Shown: positions 1-10,790 of the stretch, in pieces
Numbering within the stretch: position 1 is the stretch's first letter
How the letters are laid out: each line of letters starts with the position of its first letter
Assembly: GCA_027924585.1 (NCBI GenBank)
Contig: BSBM01001664.1
Span: 558,001 to 622,000 of the forward strand
Direction of reading: 5' to 3'
DNA: 64,000 nt
Source: Larix kaempferi
Lineage: Eukaryota > Streptophyta > Pinopsida > Pinales > Pinaceae
The notes under the pieces: model-generated
What the model saw: the letters and a program-made list of their open reading frames with translations, nothing else
The model's database searches: none
Told to the model about the DNA's origin: nothing
Translations under genes and position numbers: made by a program

Positions 1-215
1 GCATGTACAGGCCTATGTTTTGCTGTCCCCCTTTCGCTATTTGGAAAATTCTACAAGCAGCTACAAATCTGTTCACGTCCTTCCTACTAGGCCAAAAGAA
101 TTTTTCATTTACTAGTTTGAAGGTTTTATCCCTTCCGAAGTGTCCAGCGAACCCATTCGAGTGCATTTCTCTCACAAGCTTTTCTCGTCGGGATCCAAAA
201 GGAATGCATAGTTAG
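1..215 (-). pseudogene. Gypsy A integrase N-terminal zinc domain (partial)
   Basis: The minus-strand translation contains HSNGFAGHFGRDKT, then FFWPSRKDVNRFV, then ACRIFQ. This is the H-x(n)-H...C-x2-C zinc-binding domain that opens gypsy integrases. The last cysteine of the C-x2-C pair is phenylalanine here (CRIF instead of C-x2-C), which should weaken zinc binding. The catalytic core would follow further left, off the window. About 180 bases (216-397) separate it from the end of RNase H; they correspond to the normal linker. Confidence 0.85.
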
Positions 216-397
216 GAACCTTTAAAGAAAAAGCCAACTAACAAACAGAACTCCTTAATTGAATGTGAGTCAGCCTGGTGGTTTTCCCACTTAGGATTGC
301 AATAATTTGGTCAAAATAGGGGTCACTGGAGTATTCTGTCTTCATTTCTTCAAACCCAATCAGCACATTACTCATTACTACCAATAGATGTCACCTC

Positions 398-1708
398 CTA
401 CTCAAAGCACTTGCCACAACATTTTTTACCACTCCTATGTTGTACAACAAAACTGTAGGGTTGCAAGAAAGAAGCCCATTTGGCATGTTTGTGGGACAAA
501 TTATTATGGGAATTGATGTATTTCAGTGCTTGATTATCAGTCATCAAAATGAACTCTCTATGTAGAAGGTAATGTCTCCAATATTTCAAGGCCTGAACTG
601 CTGCATAGAACTCTTTATCGTAGGTGCTATACTTCTATTTAGATTTATTCAATTTCTCACTGAAAAAGGCTATAGGTCGGCCTTGTTGTCTTAAAACCCC
701 TCCAATGGAAACCCCGGAAGCATCACATTCTACTGTAAAAAGTTTGTCAAAGTCTAGTAGGGTAAGAATAGGAGCTTTAGTAACTCTTTTCTTGAGCTTT
801 TCAAAGCTTACTGTAGCTTCCTTGGTCCAATTAAATATTTTTCCTTTGGTGCAGTCAGTCAAGGGAGCACTTATGCAACTGAAATTTCTAATGAACCTCT
901 TATAAAAGTTGACTAACCCATGGAAACTCTTCACTTCAGTAATACTTTGGGGGATTGACCAGTCAAGGATGGCCTTGACCTTTTCGTGATCCATGCTCAA
1001 CCCATTTGCTGAAATTACACTACCCAAAAATATTAATTTATCCTTGCAGAACTCGCTTTTCTCAGAGTTGATAAACAATCTCTCAGCTTGAAGGATGTCA
1101 AGTACTACCTTCAAATGCTCTACATGTTCCTCCATAATCTTACTAAAAACTAGAATATCATCAAAATATATCATTATGAATTTCCCAATGTGTGATCTAA
1201 ATACCTGGTTCATAGTTTGCATGAAGGTAGTCAGTGCATTGGATAGACCAAATGACATCACCACCTATTCAAATAATACATCTTTCGTTTTGAAAGTAGT
1301 CTTCTACTCGTCTCCTTCCCTAACTCTAATTTGGTGGTATCAACTTCGGAGGTCAATTTTGGAGAAAACTTTGGCACCAGACAAACAATCTAGTAGGTCA
1401 TCCATTCTTGGTAGAGGGTATCGGTACTTCACAGTAATCTTGTTAATGGCTCTATAATCCATGCATAATCTCCATGTCTTCCCTCCCTTCTTGGGATAAA
1501 GTAATGCGGGATTAGCACAGGGACTCATGCTTTCCCGTATGAACCCCCTTTCTACTAACTCTGTTATTTGCCTCCTCATATCCTCATTTTCGAAGGGAGT
1601 CATCCTATAAGCCGCTTGGTTTGGAAGCTTGGAGCCCAGAATTAAATCAATTTGATGTGTAATACCTCTTGTGGGTGGTAGACCTGCTGGTAGATTTGTT
1701 GGTGTCAA
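398..1708 (-). pseudogene. Gypsy A reverse transcriptase-RNase H
   Basis: RT copies element RNA into cDNA and RNase H removes the RNA strand. The N-terminal RT half is at 1708-1340 ([45 protein letters not shown]). The catalytic box IYFDDILVFSK lies at 1264-635, followed by the RNase H start (FTVECDASGVSIGGVL). RNase H continues through an in-frame TAG at about 632-634 into KYSTYDKEFYAAVQALKYWR and the 589-398 segment (LMTDNQALKYI). Breaks: a frameshift in 1265-1340 between the two RT halves, the TAG stop, and an extra A in an A-run near 420-430 that shifts the end of RNase H out of frame. Confidence 0.9.
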
Positions 1709-1774
1709 ATTAGGGTATTGCTAAAGTAATTTCTGCACTTCTGCTGGGACTGTTTGTTGCTGCAGTGGCTTCTA

Positions 1775-2500
1775 TTATCGAGGGTATAATACATAGAAAA
1801 CAACACTACTAGACTCATTGGAAAACCTCTTCCAACCCATGGTACTCAAGGACAGGGTTGTTAATTCAGTCGATCCTTCATCCTTGAAGGGCTTCAAGAT
1901 ATGGTGCTTATCCCTGTGACGAAGCTCATGTGTGTTTTCCTTACCATGGTGAATTACATCCCGATCATATTTCCAAGGTCTACCTAAAAGCACATGGCAT
2001 GCATCCATTGGAACCACATCACACCACACTTTGTCTTCATAGGGCCCAATTTTAAAGTCGACTAGACAAGTTTGTCTTACAAGCACACTGTGACCTTTTT
2101 TTAGCCAATAAATACTATAAGGATGTGGTTTAGGAATGCAGGTAAGTTGTAACTTTTGCACCATTTTTGTACTTACTAGATTTTCAGTGGATCCTCCATC
2201 TACAATTACCTTGCAAACCTTGTCCTTGCACTTACACTTGGTACGAAACATACTTTTCCTTCTCCAATCTGTTTCAAGGGTCACTTTGTTACCAGATATC
2301 AAGGTCCTCCTTAACGTGATATTTTCACCTCTTTCTGCTTCAACTTCTTCCAGCAAAAGTTCTGCTCCCTCTTCTTCTTGAATCATCATCACCCTTTTTG
2401 GGTTTTGTGGACAATCCACTGCCTTATGGGGGCCGCTGCATATAAACACTTCAAGGGCCTCCAACCCCCAGCAAAAGCTCGCCCCCTTCCCCTGTTCCAA
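1775..2500 (-). pseudogene. Gypsy A retropepsin-like protease
   Basis: Contains VIVDGGSTENLVS and, about 75 residues later, the C-terminal flap signature HVLLGRPW. These are the active-site and C-terminal motifs of plant gypsy aspartic proteases. The catalytic triplet reads D-G-G, a common plant gypsy variant of D-S/T-G. It would process the Gag-Pol precursor. At its N terminus the frame picks up the distal part of a zinc knuckle (FICSGPHKAVDCP). The first cysteine of the knuckle (LKC) is in the frame of 2688-2389, so a frameshift lies inside the knuckle at about 2430-2450. Confidence 0.8.
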
Positions 2501-3366
2501 AAGGTCTCTCTGCCTTGGGAGTCAGGCTTCAACTCACTACTGGATTCTGCTTCGCTTGTCGGTTTAGAAGAACTTCCTCTACCCCTATTCATATTACTAC
2601 CCCCTCGCTTGACTGTTGCCTTGCTTCGCCTATTCAGCTTTTCTTCATCCTTTAATGCCAACTGATATGCTTCATCCACCGAGCTCACCTAAATCAGGGC
2701 TATTTCATCTTAGAGCTAAAACCTAAGAGCATTGACATACCTAGCCGCCGCATGCTCATCATCTTCTTGTAAATCAGTGCTAATCTGCAGCTTCAAAAAT
2801 TCCTCCGTAAATGCAAATATGGATAAGTCCTTTTGCCTCAAATTTTGGTAGTCTCTGAAAATTATCTGTTGATAATCAGAAGGCATAAAATTAACTTTTA
2901 GAAGCTTTAGCATCTTCGGCCACAACTTGATCTTCTCCTTTCCTTGTCTCTTTTGAATATTCTGGAGGTTCTCCCACCATAGAGCAGCATGTGACTTCAT
3001 TTTGGATGTTGCTATTGTAGTCCTTCGTGGATCAGCTTCCTCGATCCCTTCCATATAAAAATACTTTTCCAACTCTTGAATCCAATCCAGGAATAATTCT
3101 GGATTCAATTCGCCTTTGAAATCAGGGACTTCGACTTTAGCCCTGGCTCCTTATTTGGTTATTGCCTCAATAAGTCTCTCCATGGGGTCTACAACTCTGA
3201 ACCGACCTCGTGGAACTTCCAATCCCTCCTTGGATTCTTCGTAGAGAAATATGGACTCGATGGCCTCTAATCTTCGGAGCAGTTCCTCATCAACGGTTTC
3301 TCTCCGTCTGGAATTTCTCCTGTCTCTCCTTCCCCAGTTCAGATGGAAACCCCTCTGAGCCATCAT
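2389..3366 (-). pseudogene. Gypsy A gag (capsid and nucleocapsid)
   Basis: Three broken pieces: 3366-3151 (Arg-rich N terminus), 3108-2716 (capsid core with LFLDWIQELEKYFYMEG and HAALWWENLQ, the retrotransposon gag signature) and 2688-2389 (Gly/Arg/Ser-rich nucleocapsid region leading to the zinc knuckle). An in-frame stop lies between pieces one and two near 3150, and stops near 2700 separate pieces two and three. The start is probably the ATG at 3366, a few bases downstream of the primer binding site. Confidence 0.8.
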
Positions 3367-3369
3367 TGT

Positions 3370-3381
3370 GCTCTGATACCA
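3370..3381 (-). other. Primer binding site of gypsy A
   Basis: The minus strand reads TGGTATCAGAGC, the plant retrotransposon primer site complementary to the 3' end of initiator tRNA-Met. It sits 3 nt from the LTR end, as expected. Confidence 0.9.
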
Positions 3382-3384
3382 ATC

Positions 3385-3754
3385 TGTTGCAGCCCTCCTC
3401 CAACTGCATCACACCTGAAACACACTTTATAAATGGCACAGGTAACAAACACAGGAATAACAAGAGTTCAACCAAAAAACACACAGACTTTTTATTGAAT
3501 GTCAAAATCAACAAATGATGTAGAAATCCATTACATAAACGTCACGAGAGGACAGAGTATCAGCTCTAGATCCCTCCCTCTCTCCTAAAAAGGAGCCAAA
3601 AAAACAATCTCCAACAAAAACTAAAACTAAAACTAAAACTCTTTGTGCAAGCCCAGCCTTTTTATTCTCGAGTTTTCTGCCCATAGGTAGATCCGAAAAA
3701 GATGTCCCTGAGTTCTGTTCCTTCCGCCAATCCCTGAGATTACGGATCGTAACA
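3385..3754 (-). repeat. 5' LTR of gypsy A (~370 bp)
   Basis: On the minus strand it runs from TGTTACGATCC to GCAACA, so it has the TG...CA termini. It ends 3 nt before the primer binding site. The outer flank 3755-3759 (gtcgt) would be one copy of the target duplication. The 3' LTR is outside the window, so the boundary rests only on termini and spacing. Confidence 0.7.
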
Positions 3755-5342
3755 GTCGTTATGAATCCCCTGCTCCACATCAAGTAATGGATGACATAAA
3801 GGAGAAGGAGGTTTTATAGAAGCTTTATCAATGATTGGATCGAAGGATAAATACCTCATCTTTCGTAGGCCAGTGACTTGTTAACACCACACCAAACTAT
3901 ACAAGCATGGTTCAATTAATATCGATGTATCAAAAAAATTGGGTCCCTCTCATGAGGATGTCCAACGACGCTTAATAAAAGGAATGTTGTGGCATGTAAC
4001 CTGGCCACTCACGAATGGGATCCACCTGCTACATTTGTAATATTTTATTTGGTATTTCTCGTACATGGCTCCACCGCATGATCTTAATATGTATTTCCTT
4101 CCATCGATCTGCCAATTTTCTTTTAATACAATGAACGTTGTCATGTGTGGGCAGTGGGCTCAAAGGAGCAGAACCAAATATCACGAGGAAGATGATTTGT
4201 TTCAACTTTCAAGGTATCCACAGCTAGGGTCATTGGATTAGTTTCAAAACCTAATGGCTTTCTCCCTCCTCATGGGATCATTGCATATATTTTCATTCAC
4301 ATGCTTACCACATGCATAGTTAAAGGCCCTTCTACGAAGCTTCCCCATCTAGGCATGGTATATATTGTCTTCGGCCTTACAAGTGGCAACTCTAAACTTT
4401 TGTAATAGAATTTATACAACGTAAGTATGTTAGATCATTAATACTTGCTATGGCCAAAGAACTCTCACATGGTCAATTCACATGGAACAAATTAGATCCT
4501 TAATACTTGCTAAGGCAAAAGAAATCTCACATGGATCAAATTTGAAGGGCAGAATCATTCTCAATTGAAAAGGACTATTTGATTTAACTTTTTTTATAAT
4601 GATAAGTTAAAAATAAACAAGATTTTCCATTTCATTATAAAATAGGGAGATTTATAATTGTGGGGACTCCGAGTGTTTGCATGAATCAATTATCATGATG
4701 GCAGCAACAGCCTCTTCAACAGGATTGTGGGGACTTTGAGTCTTTGCATGACTCCATCGAATCAATGTGCCTTTTTTTTAAAAACAAGGTGCTTAGTCAT
4801 AATAGCGAATGCACACCCAATTTTTTCCATGTTTTTTTCTCATTTATTTCTTTTATTGTCATCGACATTACAACTTGTTTCTCTTGTTTAGTAGAATAAA
4901 GATTTACCGGATCATAGTCCTAGTTTCAACAATTTTGTTGTTACTTTATTGGTTTTGTCTTGTGTCAATTCTCATGTCAAGATAGTTCAACCCATATCAA
5001 AGACTCTATTCCTGTGTTGAACCATGAATCAACACATAAGAACACAATTTTGAGAAACATCCCTTTACGCTCAACTTTTTGCACAATACTGAGAAAAGTT
5101 TGAATTTTGCATGGCTAACTTAGTCAAGTGAAGTGGAAATATGCTTAGAGATCTCATTCTGTTGATAGATGGCTTGATCAAATGGCTGGCTGACACATGT
5201 TCTGAGGAGTGAACTAGGTATCTAGGACCCACTTGCCTAGTCAAAGTAGTTCTTATCAAAAAGAGAAAAGAGTAAGTAGGTTGGATAGAAGTTATGGCTA
5301 GTAGATTTGGTTGCTTTATAGGTTTAGAAATAAACTAAGAAG
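3755..5342. other. Unassigned stretch with two short direct repeats
   Basis: No convincing gene. Two local repeat pairs are visible. A ~42 bp unit (tagatc.ttaatacttgct...ctcacatgg) is repeated at 4431 and 4493 (period 62). A ~30 bp unit (attgtggggact..gagt.tttgcatga) is repeated at 4657 and 4724 (period 67). A short minus-strand open frame at 4144-3950 has no recognisable motif. Confidence 0.5.
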
Positions 5343-5690
5343 ATGGGAGATAATATCTCTACCACTGAAGAATTAGCTCATTACTTAGCTCCAGGGCATG
5401 CTAAGATGTTCACAAAGCTAAGTATGTCCGCATGTAACTTTATCATGACAGCAACAAGTGTTTCCCCAATTACGGATATGGTCTTTCACAATACCAGGGT
5501 GCTTTGGCTTCTCCATTTTTTATATAACGATGAAAATTATTCAAGCGCCATAGAGATAACTCAATGGTGATGCATTATTTCTGATACAGTACTTGTTGTC
5601 GCACCAAATAGTGGAATGCTTGGATTATCTCCTTGTAGAGCTCTGTCTAATATAAGGTATTGGTTTGTATTTTGACTTAGAGGGTGTAGA
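5343..5690 (+). pseudogene. Unrecognised ORF remnant upstream of the capsid/protease fragment
   Basis: An open frame of 75 codons from 5343 begins MGDNISTTEELAHYLAPGHA and, past a TGA at 5568, continues open for about 40 codons. It is co-oriented with the fragment that follows and could be its upstream protein, but I see no diagnostic motif. It may be chance. Confidence 0.25.
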
Positions 5691-5774
5691 TAAAGCCTAC
5701 TTTCTCGTTATATCAAGTGTAGTTATACCTTTATTAGAAATATATATACCTAAGCTATATCATAGTTAGAGGTT

Positions 5775-8240
5775 TTGGATCTTTCTCTTAAAGGACACCA
5801 ACGACAACACTCAAAAAGTTACTTGTTTGGAATGATGAGTATCCAAGATGAGGATGACAGACCAGATTTTAATTTTGGTCAAGATGAAGAAGATTTCCAA
5901 GAAATACAAAGCTTAGTCAACCAATTCCATAGAATGCCTAAGGCATTACCTAATAAGTATATGGTTGTGCTTTCTTTTCCCTCTCATACAGAAAATACCC
6001 AAGGAAGCTCAAGGGTCATCCATGAAATTGGACCTTCCTCATTTTCAAATCCTCATCCTCCTACTTTTGAGTCAGATATGCAAGATGCTTCTTCTGCTCC
6101 TTCTCACAAATTCCATTTTTGGATAAATGGAATGAACAATATTATGTCACAAATGTCGGAACAACTTGTTCTAAATATCCAATGAGTCGTGGGAAGAGAT
6201 CGAGTCAGCTATACAGCTTCTTGGCCAATGGGTTTTGTACAAAAAGACCCACGATTCAAATACTTCTGGTCAGCAATTAGCCTTACAGCTAATAGTTGGA
6301 TTATCTGGTTTGGCACATGAATGGTGGATATGGATACCACAAGAAGCAAAGGATGAAATATTGAATTTCAATTATGTAGATCAATAGATACTGCATGCTT
6401 TGAGAAAATAATTCTATGGCCCTAACGAAAAGAAGACTATGAACATTTGGCTTCTTTATTTATGTCTGCAAGAATTTGTGACCTAAGTCAGAGTGAGAAA
6501 TATTTATGCTATATGCATAATCTTCTCATCTCCTTAGGAAAGTCTGGTGAACCATCCTACCTCAAACACTATCTCAAAAGCTTTCCTGGTCATGTTCTAG
6601 ATGTCATGGAACATTTTTTGAAAGATGAGAAGATCAATCTTCGTGGACTCTCATTAGCACAGCTCCATACTTTTATCATGAATACCTAGCAAGAACATTG
6701 CCTAGAAAAGAGAGTCAGCAGAGATTTTAAAATACTGTGATTGTAAGAAAAAGAAGAAATGATTCTATACAAATGCTCTGCGATATCATCTTGATTTTAA
6801 AATCCTGCCATTGCAAGAAAAAGAAGAAAGGATTCTACACAAGTGCTCTGCGATATCATCCTAACAAAGCCTATAAGCATAAATCTCAAAATAGTTATAA
6901 GAAGAAACATTTCTGTAAACCTTTTCAGAAGCGGGCATTTGTCAGAAAAAGGTCTGAGCCAACAAACAAAGAAAAATGTTTCATATGTGGTAAGAAAGGT
7001 CATTAGGCAAGCAAGTGTCCACAGAAAAACTCTAATCCCAAGATTGTTTCATTTTCAAAACAACTTGATTCAACTTGGTGGGATCTTTCTTTTTGTGAAC
7101 AAGGTCAGTATCCATCCGGAGAAATTGTCTTTCCCCCCACTGATGTTTCCTCCGATGATAATGATGAGCTTAATTTAAATAAATTTGCTCCCTCTAGTTC
7201 TGATTCTTCCTCTTTAGACTCAGATTCAACCTCATAAGCGAATTTAGGGGGGTGTGAGGTACCTCTAGAGTTTGATTTTTCTTTTTATATGTTTTCTGCT
7301 CCATTTAATCCTCTCCTCAACAAAGATTAGCTAACATTGATCAACAACTATCAGAGATTCTTGTTTTTGAATATATACGTAGAGGAGAATTGAAGGAAGA
7401 AAAAAAAAATTGTCTTTACTAAAGGCCAAAGAGAAGCAATCAAAAGAAACTAAAATTTCTCATTCTCATAATCTTGCATTTTACAATCCAACAGACCTCT
7501 ATAAGCACTATCCTACAGAGCATGAGGATAGACAAAATTTTAGAAAAGATAAAGAAACTTTGTTGCGGCTGCAAATTAAAGAAAAGTAGAACTCTCTTAG
7601 AAAATTAGTAAGAGATCATATAGAAGACTTGAAGAGAATGCTTGAGGTCACTGTCAGAGAGAGAGATCAGTCCTCCTGAAGATTAAATGTGTAGATAGTA
7701 AGAAGAAACATTGAAAAGTCCTGAGCATAATACACGACATTCTAGTGATGCTACTAAAGAATATGTTCATGAATATTTCACCCTATTTCCTTAACCTTCC
7801 TTAGGACTCTTTACTGGCCCTAAAATGTATATTCAAATCTCTTTTTATCCTCTTGATTTTAATCCCTACAAGCTAGATTGCATGATGGATTCAAGTTGCC
7901 AGATGAATTTGGAAAAAGGTAGTGCAATCCCTTCATTGTATTGGGAAAATGCTTCAGAACATGGAATTGCAATTGAAGGGACTCATGTACAGCTTTTGGA
8001 AAGAGTTGCAGACTTTCCTATTCAAGTAGGAGGATGTACATAATTTTTGTCCTTGAATAGGCTAGGTAGTATTAAGGAAGATTGGAATTTGGGTTCTAAA
8101 TTCCTAAATAGAGTCAGTCCTGTCACTTTTGACAGTGACAAGATGATATTCAAATGTACAATAAAAGGAAAGCTGATTGTTACACCTAAGTATTGCTACC
8201 CCAAGACTCAGTATAAACATCCTTGAAGTTACTATGACTA
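5775..8240 (+). pseudogene. Degenerate capsid/coat protein-zinc knuckle-protease cassette, caulimovirid-like
   Basis: Order on the plus strand: acidic N-terminal region (5775-6183); capsid-like core with GLSGLAHEWW near 6300-6335 and a helical segment at 6447-6689; a Lys/Arg-rich basic stretch (6740-6960); zinc knuckle CFICGKKGH-stop-ASKC (6975-7020); a Ser/Asp-rich acidic tail (7150-7237); then after ~550 bases a segment with CMMDSSCQMNL and SLYWENAS (7825-8040). The last looks like an aspartic protease whose D-[ST]-G has decayed to D-S-S. A basic domain plus knuckle plus acidic C terminus followed by protease resembles Caulimoviridae (endogenous pararetrovirus) coat protein and the start of Pol. 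No RT follows, so it ends before the diagnostic domain. A gypsy gag is the alternative. Many stops and at least one frameshift (about 6440) break it. Confidence 0.45.
6725..6864 (+). repeat. 70 bp tandem duplication in the Lys-rich segment
   Basis: A unit running from ttttaaaat.ctg through gaaaaagaagaaa.gattcta to gctctgcgatatcatc occurs twice in tandem with a period of about 70 bp. Because 70 is not a multiple of 3, the two units are read in different frames. It lies in the basic, Lys-rich part of the capsid-like fragment. Confidence 0.8.
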
Positions 8241-8262
8241 AGAAGTTAAACTGGGGGAAATA

Positions 8263-8882
8263 TTGACCTATTCCCATAAGGTTTAGATAGGTCGTCGCAG
8301 GTCACTCTTGTGCAACATGTGCCGTCACAGGTTGCCTTAATGCAAGGTCCGACAATGTCAGTTAAATGGATAAAAGGGAATCTTCGGGCCATTTCTCGAA
8401 GGTCTATGATGTGGATCTCTATCCCTAACCTATAAGGGGAGCTGGCATTCGGTTCCCTAGCCCTATGGGAGGATCCCTTAGTCCTCTCCCATTATATCTC
8501 AACCTGCCCTATCCTCTTAGTCCTATATATGTGAGGCTCTTCTCCATTCCAAAGGGAGGAAGTCTATAGCACTTGCATGATGGTGAAATTAGCTTAGGAT
8601 ATTTCTACTCATCTCTTGGGAGACCTATACTTCCTTTGGAGGCTTTGGCATTGGTTTGTTGGAGTAGGATTGCAATGTTAAGATTTGGTTGTAATCATCT
8701 CTCTTTTGTACTTCCCTCTTTTAATACAGTAATACAAACTATTTCCACCAAATGTTGTTGTGTTAATAATGTTTGTGTAGTTTACTTGCTTAACCGTTCA
8801 CTTAGATCTGTTACTGTTTGGATGTGTTTTATTGCTTGCTTTGTTTCTGTATGTCTTGATAGGTCTTGCACAAAATATACCA
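8263..8882 (+). repeat. Possible solo or 3' LTR
   Basis: Starts tgacctattccc right after a purine-rich tract (aactgggggaaata, 8249-8262). It contains a TATA-like ctatatatgtgagg near 8523 and a T-rich poly(A)-type region (8690-8740), and ends ...cttgcaca at about 8882, where a copia RNase H begins abruptly on the other strand. TG...CA ends and promoter-like content suggest an LTR. No partner LTR is present in the window, so this remains tentative. Confidence 0.35.
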
Positions 8883-8883
8883 G

Positions 8884-10040
8884 TAGCCTCTAGCGGTAGA
8901 TCAAATAAATCAGACAGTAGCTTCCGAAGCCATACTGCTTCACAACTAGCCGAATAGGATGCAACATACCTTATCTCGGCTGTACTCAGTGCTACGCAGG
9001 ACTGCTTCCTGCTAAACCAAGAGATCACACCTGATCCCATACTGAAGCAGCACCCAGAAGTGCTCTTCCTATCTGTAGCACTGCCTGCCCAATCTGAATC
9101 ACCATAACCCTGTAGGTTAAACTTTTGATTCGCATCATACTTGAGCCCATAATCAACTGTACCCTTCAGGTACCTCAGAATATGCTTTACAGCAACCAGG
9201 TGAACACTCCTCGGATCCATCAAGAACTGGCTCAATGTGTTCACCGCAAAGCAAATACCTGGTCTTGTGTTCGTCAGGTACATCAAGGACCCAATCATCT
9301 GACGATACATAGTGACATCAACCGGAACAGATGAAGCATCACACAGAAGCTTCAGGTTCGATGCCATAGGTGTGGTCATGGCCTTGCAGTCCATCATCCC
9401 GAACCTCTTCAGGATCTCTACTGCATACTTCCCTTGTCCAAGTAAGATTCCATCTGCACTCTACCACACCTCCATACCTAGAAAATAGTGCATCATCCCC
9501 AAGTCCTTCATCTCGAACTTGGAAGCAAGCTTCCGCTGTGTGTCAGCAATCAATCTATCTTCACCTGTAATAATCAGGTCATCCGCATACAAAAGTAATA
9601 TCACTGGATTTCCTTCCTCAACCTTGTAGTAAAGGTTGGAATCCGCTTTACTCTTGGTAAAGCCCAAACTGGATAGAAAGTTGTCTATCCTACCATACAA
9701 AGTTCTGCACATATATGACTCCCTGTCATGTGTCTCAGAACCAAGTGGCTGCTCCACATACACTTCTTCTTCAACTACACCATTTAAGAAAGCTGTCTTG
9801 AAATCCATCTGGTGTATCCTCCACTTCATCACTACAGCCAGAGCAAGTACTGATCTAATGGAAGTGTATCTGGATACAGGTGCAAAAGTCTATGCTACCA
9901 CCTGTAGCATGCTTGATCTTGTATATCCTCTTGGAAGTCACTACAGACTCCCCTGCACGTCTTGGGACTGCATCCCAAACATCTTCATGATCGACTGGTA
10001 CTCATCGATCATGGCATTCTTCCCAGATCTTGGGAACTTC
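8884..10040 (-). pseudogene. Copia E reverse transcriptase-RNase H
   Basis: RT motifs on the minus strand: SVVTSKRIYKIKHA (about 9930), FAPVSRYTSIRSVLALA (about 9870), MKWRIHQMDFKTAFLNG (9832 on) and the catalytic box LLLYADDLIITGED. The RNase H/connection part reads MYRQMIGSLMYLTNTRPG, YGDSDWAGSATDRKSTSG and LLSDLFDLPLEATGIFC, where homology stops at about 8884. An internal deletion of roughly 25-30 codons joins GGSID directly to FAPVSRY near 9890. The residues that normally lie between (KARLVAKGF-type) are gone. Confidence 0.88.
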
Positions 10041-10579
10041 AATATCTTCAATATTTTCAATAGATAACTTTGTTGCTGAACAAATGTTGTAGTCCTTCTT
10101 TTGTAGGTGATGGTATACGATCTTTCCTACAAAACAAGTTAAATTGCATGATTAGAAAACATCTCATAGTTTTCAGAACAAATTCTTACACATAAAGAAA
10201 TATGTCATGCAGTCATGCAATTATCTTATCCAATGCTTCAATACAACATTTATCCATATCCCATAACTTTCTAGATGCCTTCCAATCTCTACCAGAATAT
10301 TGTTAAGAGTGTTCACAACTCCCAACATGTCAACAAAGAGGTTTCATTCTAGATAAGTAGTAATGGAATGTTGTACAGTGCCATAGGCCACTTACCCATG
10401 TAAATTAGTAGTATACTGTTCATCAATGCAACTATTCTAATATGCATAATACACAACCTAATTCTAGGAACATGAGTATATACATTATTGAACAGTATTA
10501 TTTAAACAATAAAATATGCAAGGAATAATTCAAATACTTATCTTTGTTTGTTTGTTGGGTTGACTCCCTCTCAGTCTTT

Positions 10580-10790
10580 GCTTCTTTTCTGCAACTCCAT
10601 TCTGATGTGGATTGTGAGAAGTGGTCAACTCCCTCTGAATATCTGCATCCTTGCAGAAACTACTGAAGTGTGCTCCTTCTTTATCTTTGCTTCCTTGCAG
10701 GAACAACTGGAGTGTGTTCCCTCTTGATCTTTGCTTCCTTGCAGGAACAACTGAAGTGTGCTCCCTCTTGATCATTGCTTCCTGCATTAC
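10580..10790 (-). pseudogene. Copia E integrase fragment with tandem expansion
   Basis: The minus-strand translation has FCKDADIQRELTTSHNPHQ followed by NGVAEKKQR. This is the region around the catalytic Glu of copia integrases (P-x-Q-N-G-V-A-E-R-K). Upstream of it the same ~15-residue segment is repeated in other frames by the 44 bp tandem array at 10643-10785. The canonical Pro of TTPHNPQQ is Ser here. Confidence 0.75.
10643..10785 (-). repeat. 44 bp tandem repeat within integrase
   Basis: The plus-strand phrase ttgcttccttgcaggaacaact recurs at about 10643 (diverged), 10687, 10731 and 10775, giving a period of 44 bp and a little over three copies. The unit derives from the integrase codons just upstream of the catalytic Glu. 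Confidence 0.85.

Larger units (their letters stand above)
1..3754 (-). mobile_element. Ty3/gypsy LTR retrotransposon A, 5' part, degenerate
   Basis: Read on the minus strand the order is LTR (3754-3385), primer binding site (3381-3370), gag (3366-2390), protease (2500-1775), reverse transcriptase (1708-635), RNase H (634-398) and integrase zinc domain (215-1). The order protease-RT-RNase H-integrase defines Ty3/gypsy. The rest of integrase and the 3' LTR lie beyond the left edge of the window. Several frameshifts and in-frame stops show the copy is dead. Which gypsy clade it belongs to cannot be told from the sequence alone. Confidence 0.9.

Noticed and set aside
6960-7020. Knuckle taken as sign of a host zinc-knuckle gene
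   Set aside because: A single CCHC following a Lys-rich capsid-like region and preceding a protease is the retroviral/pararetroviral arrangement.
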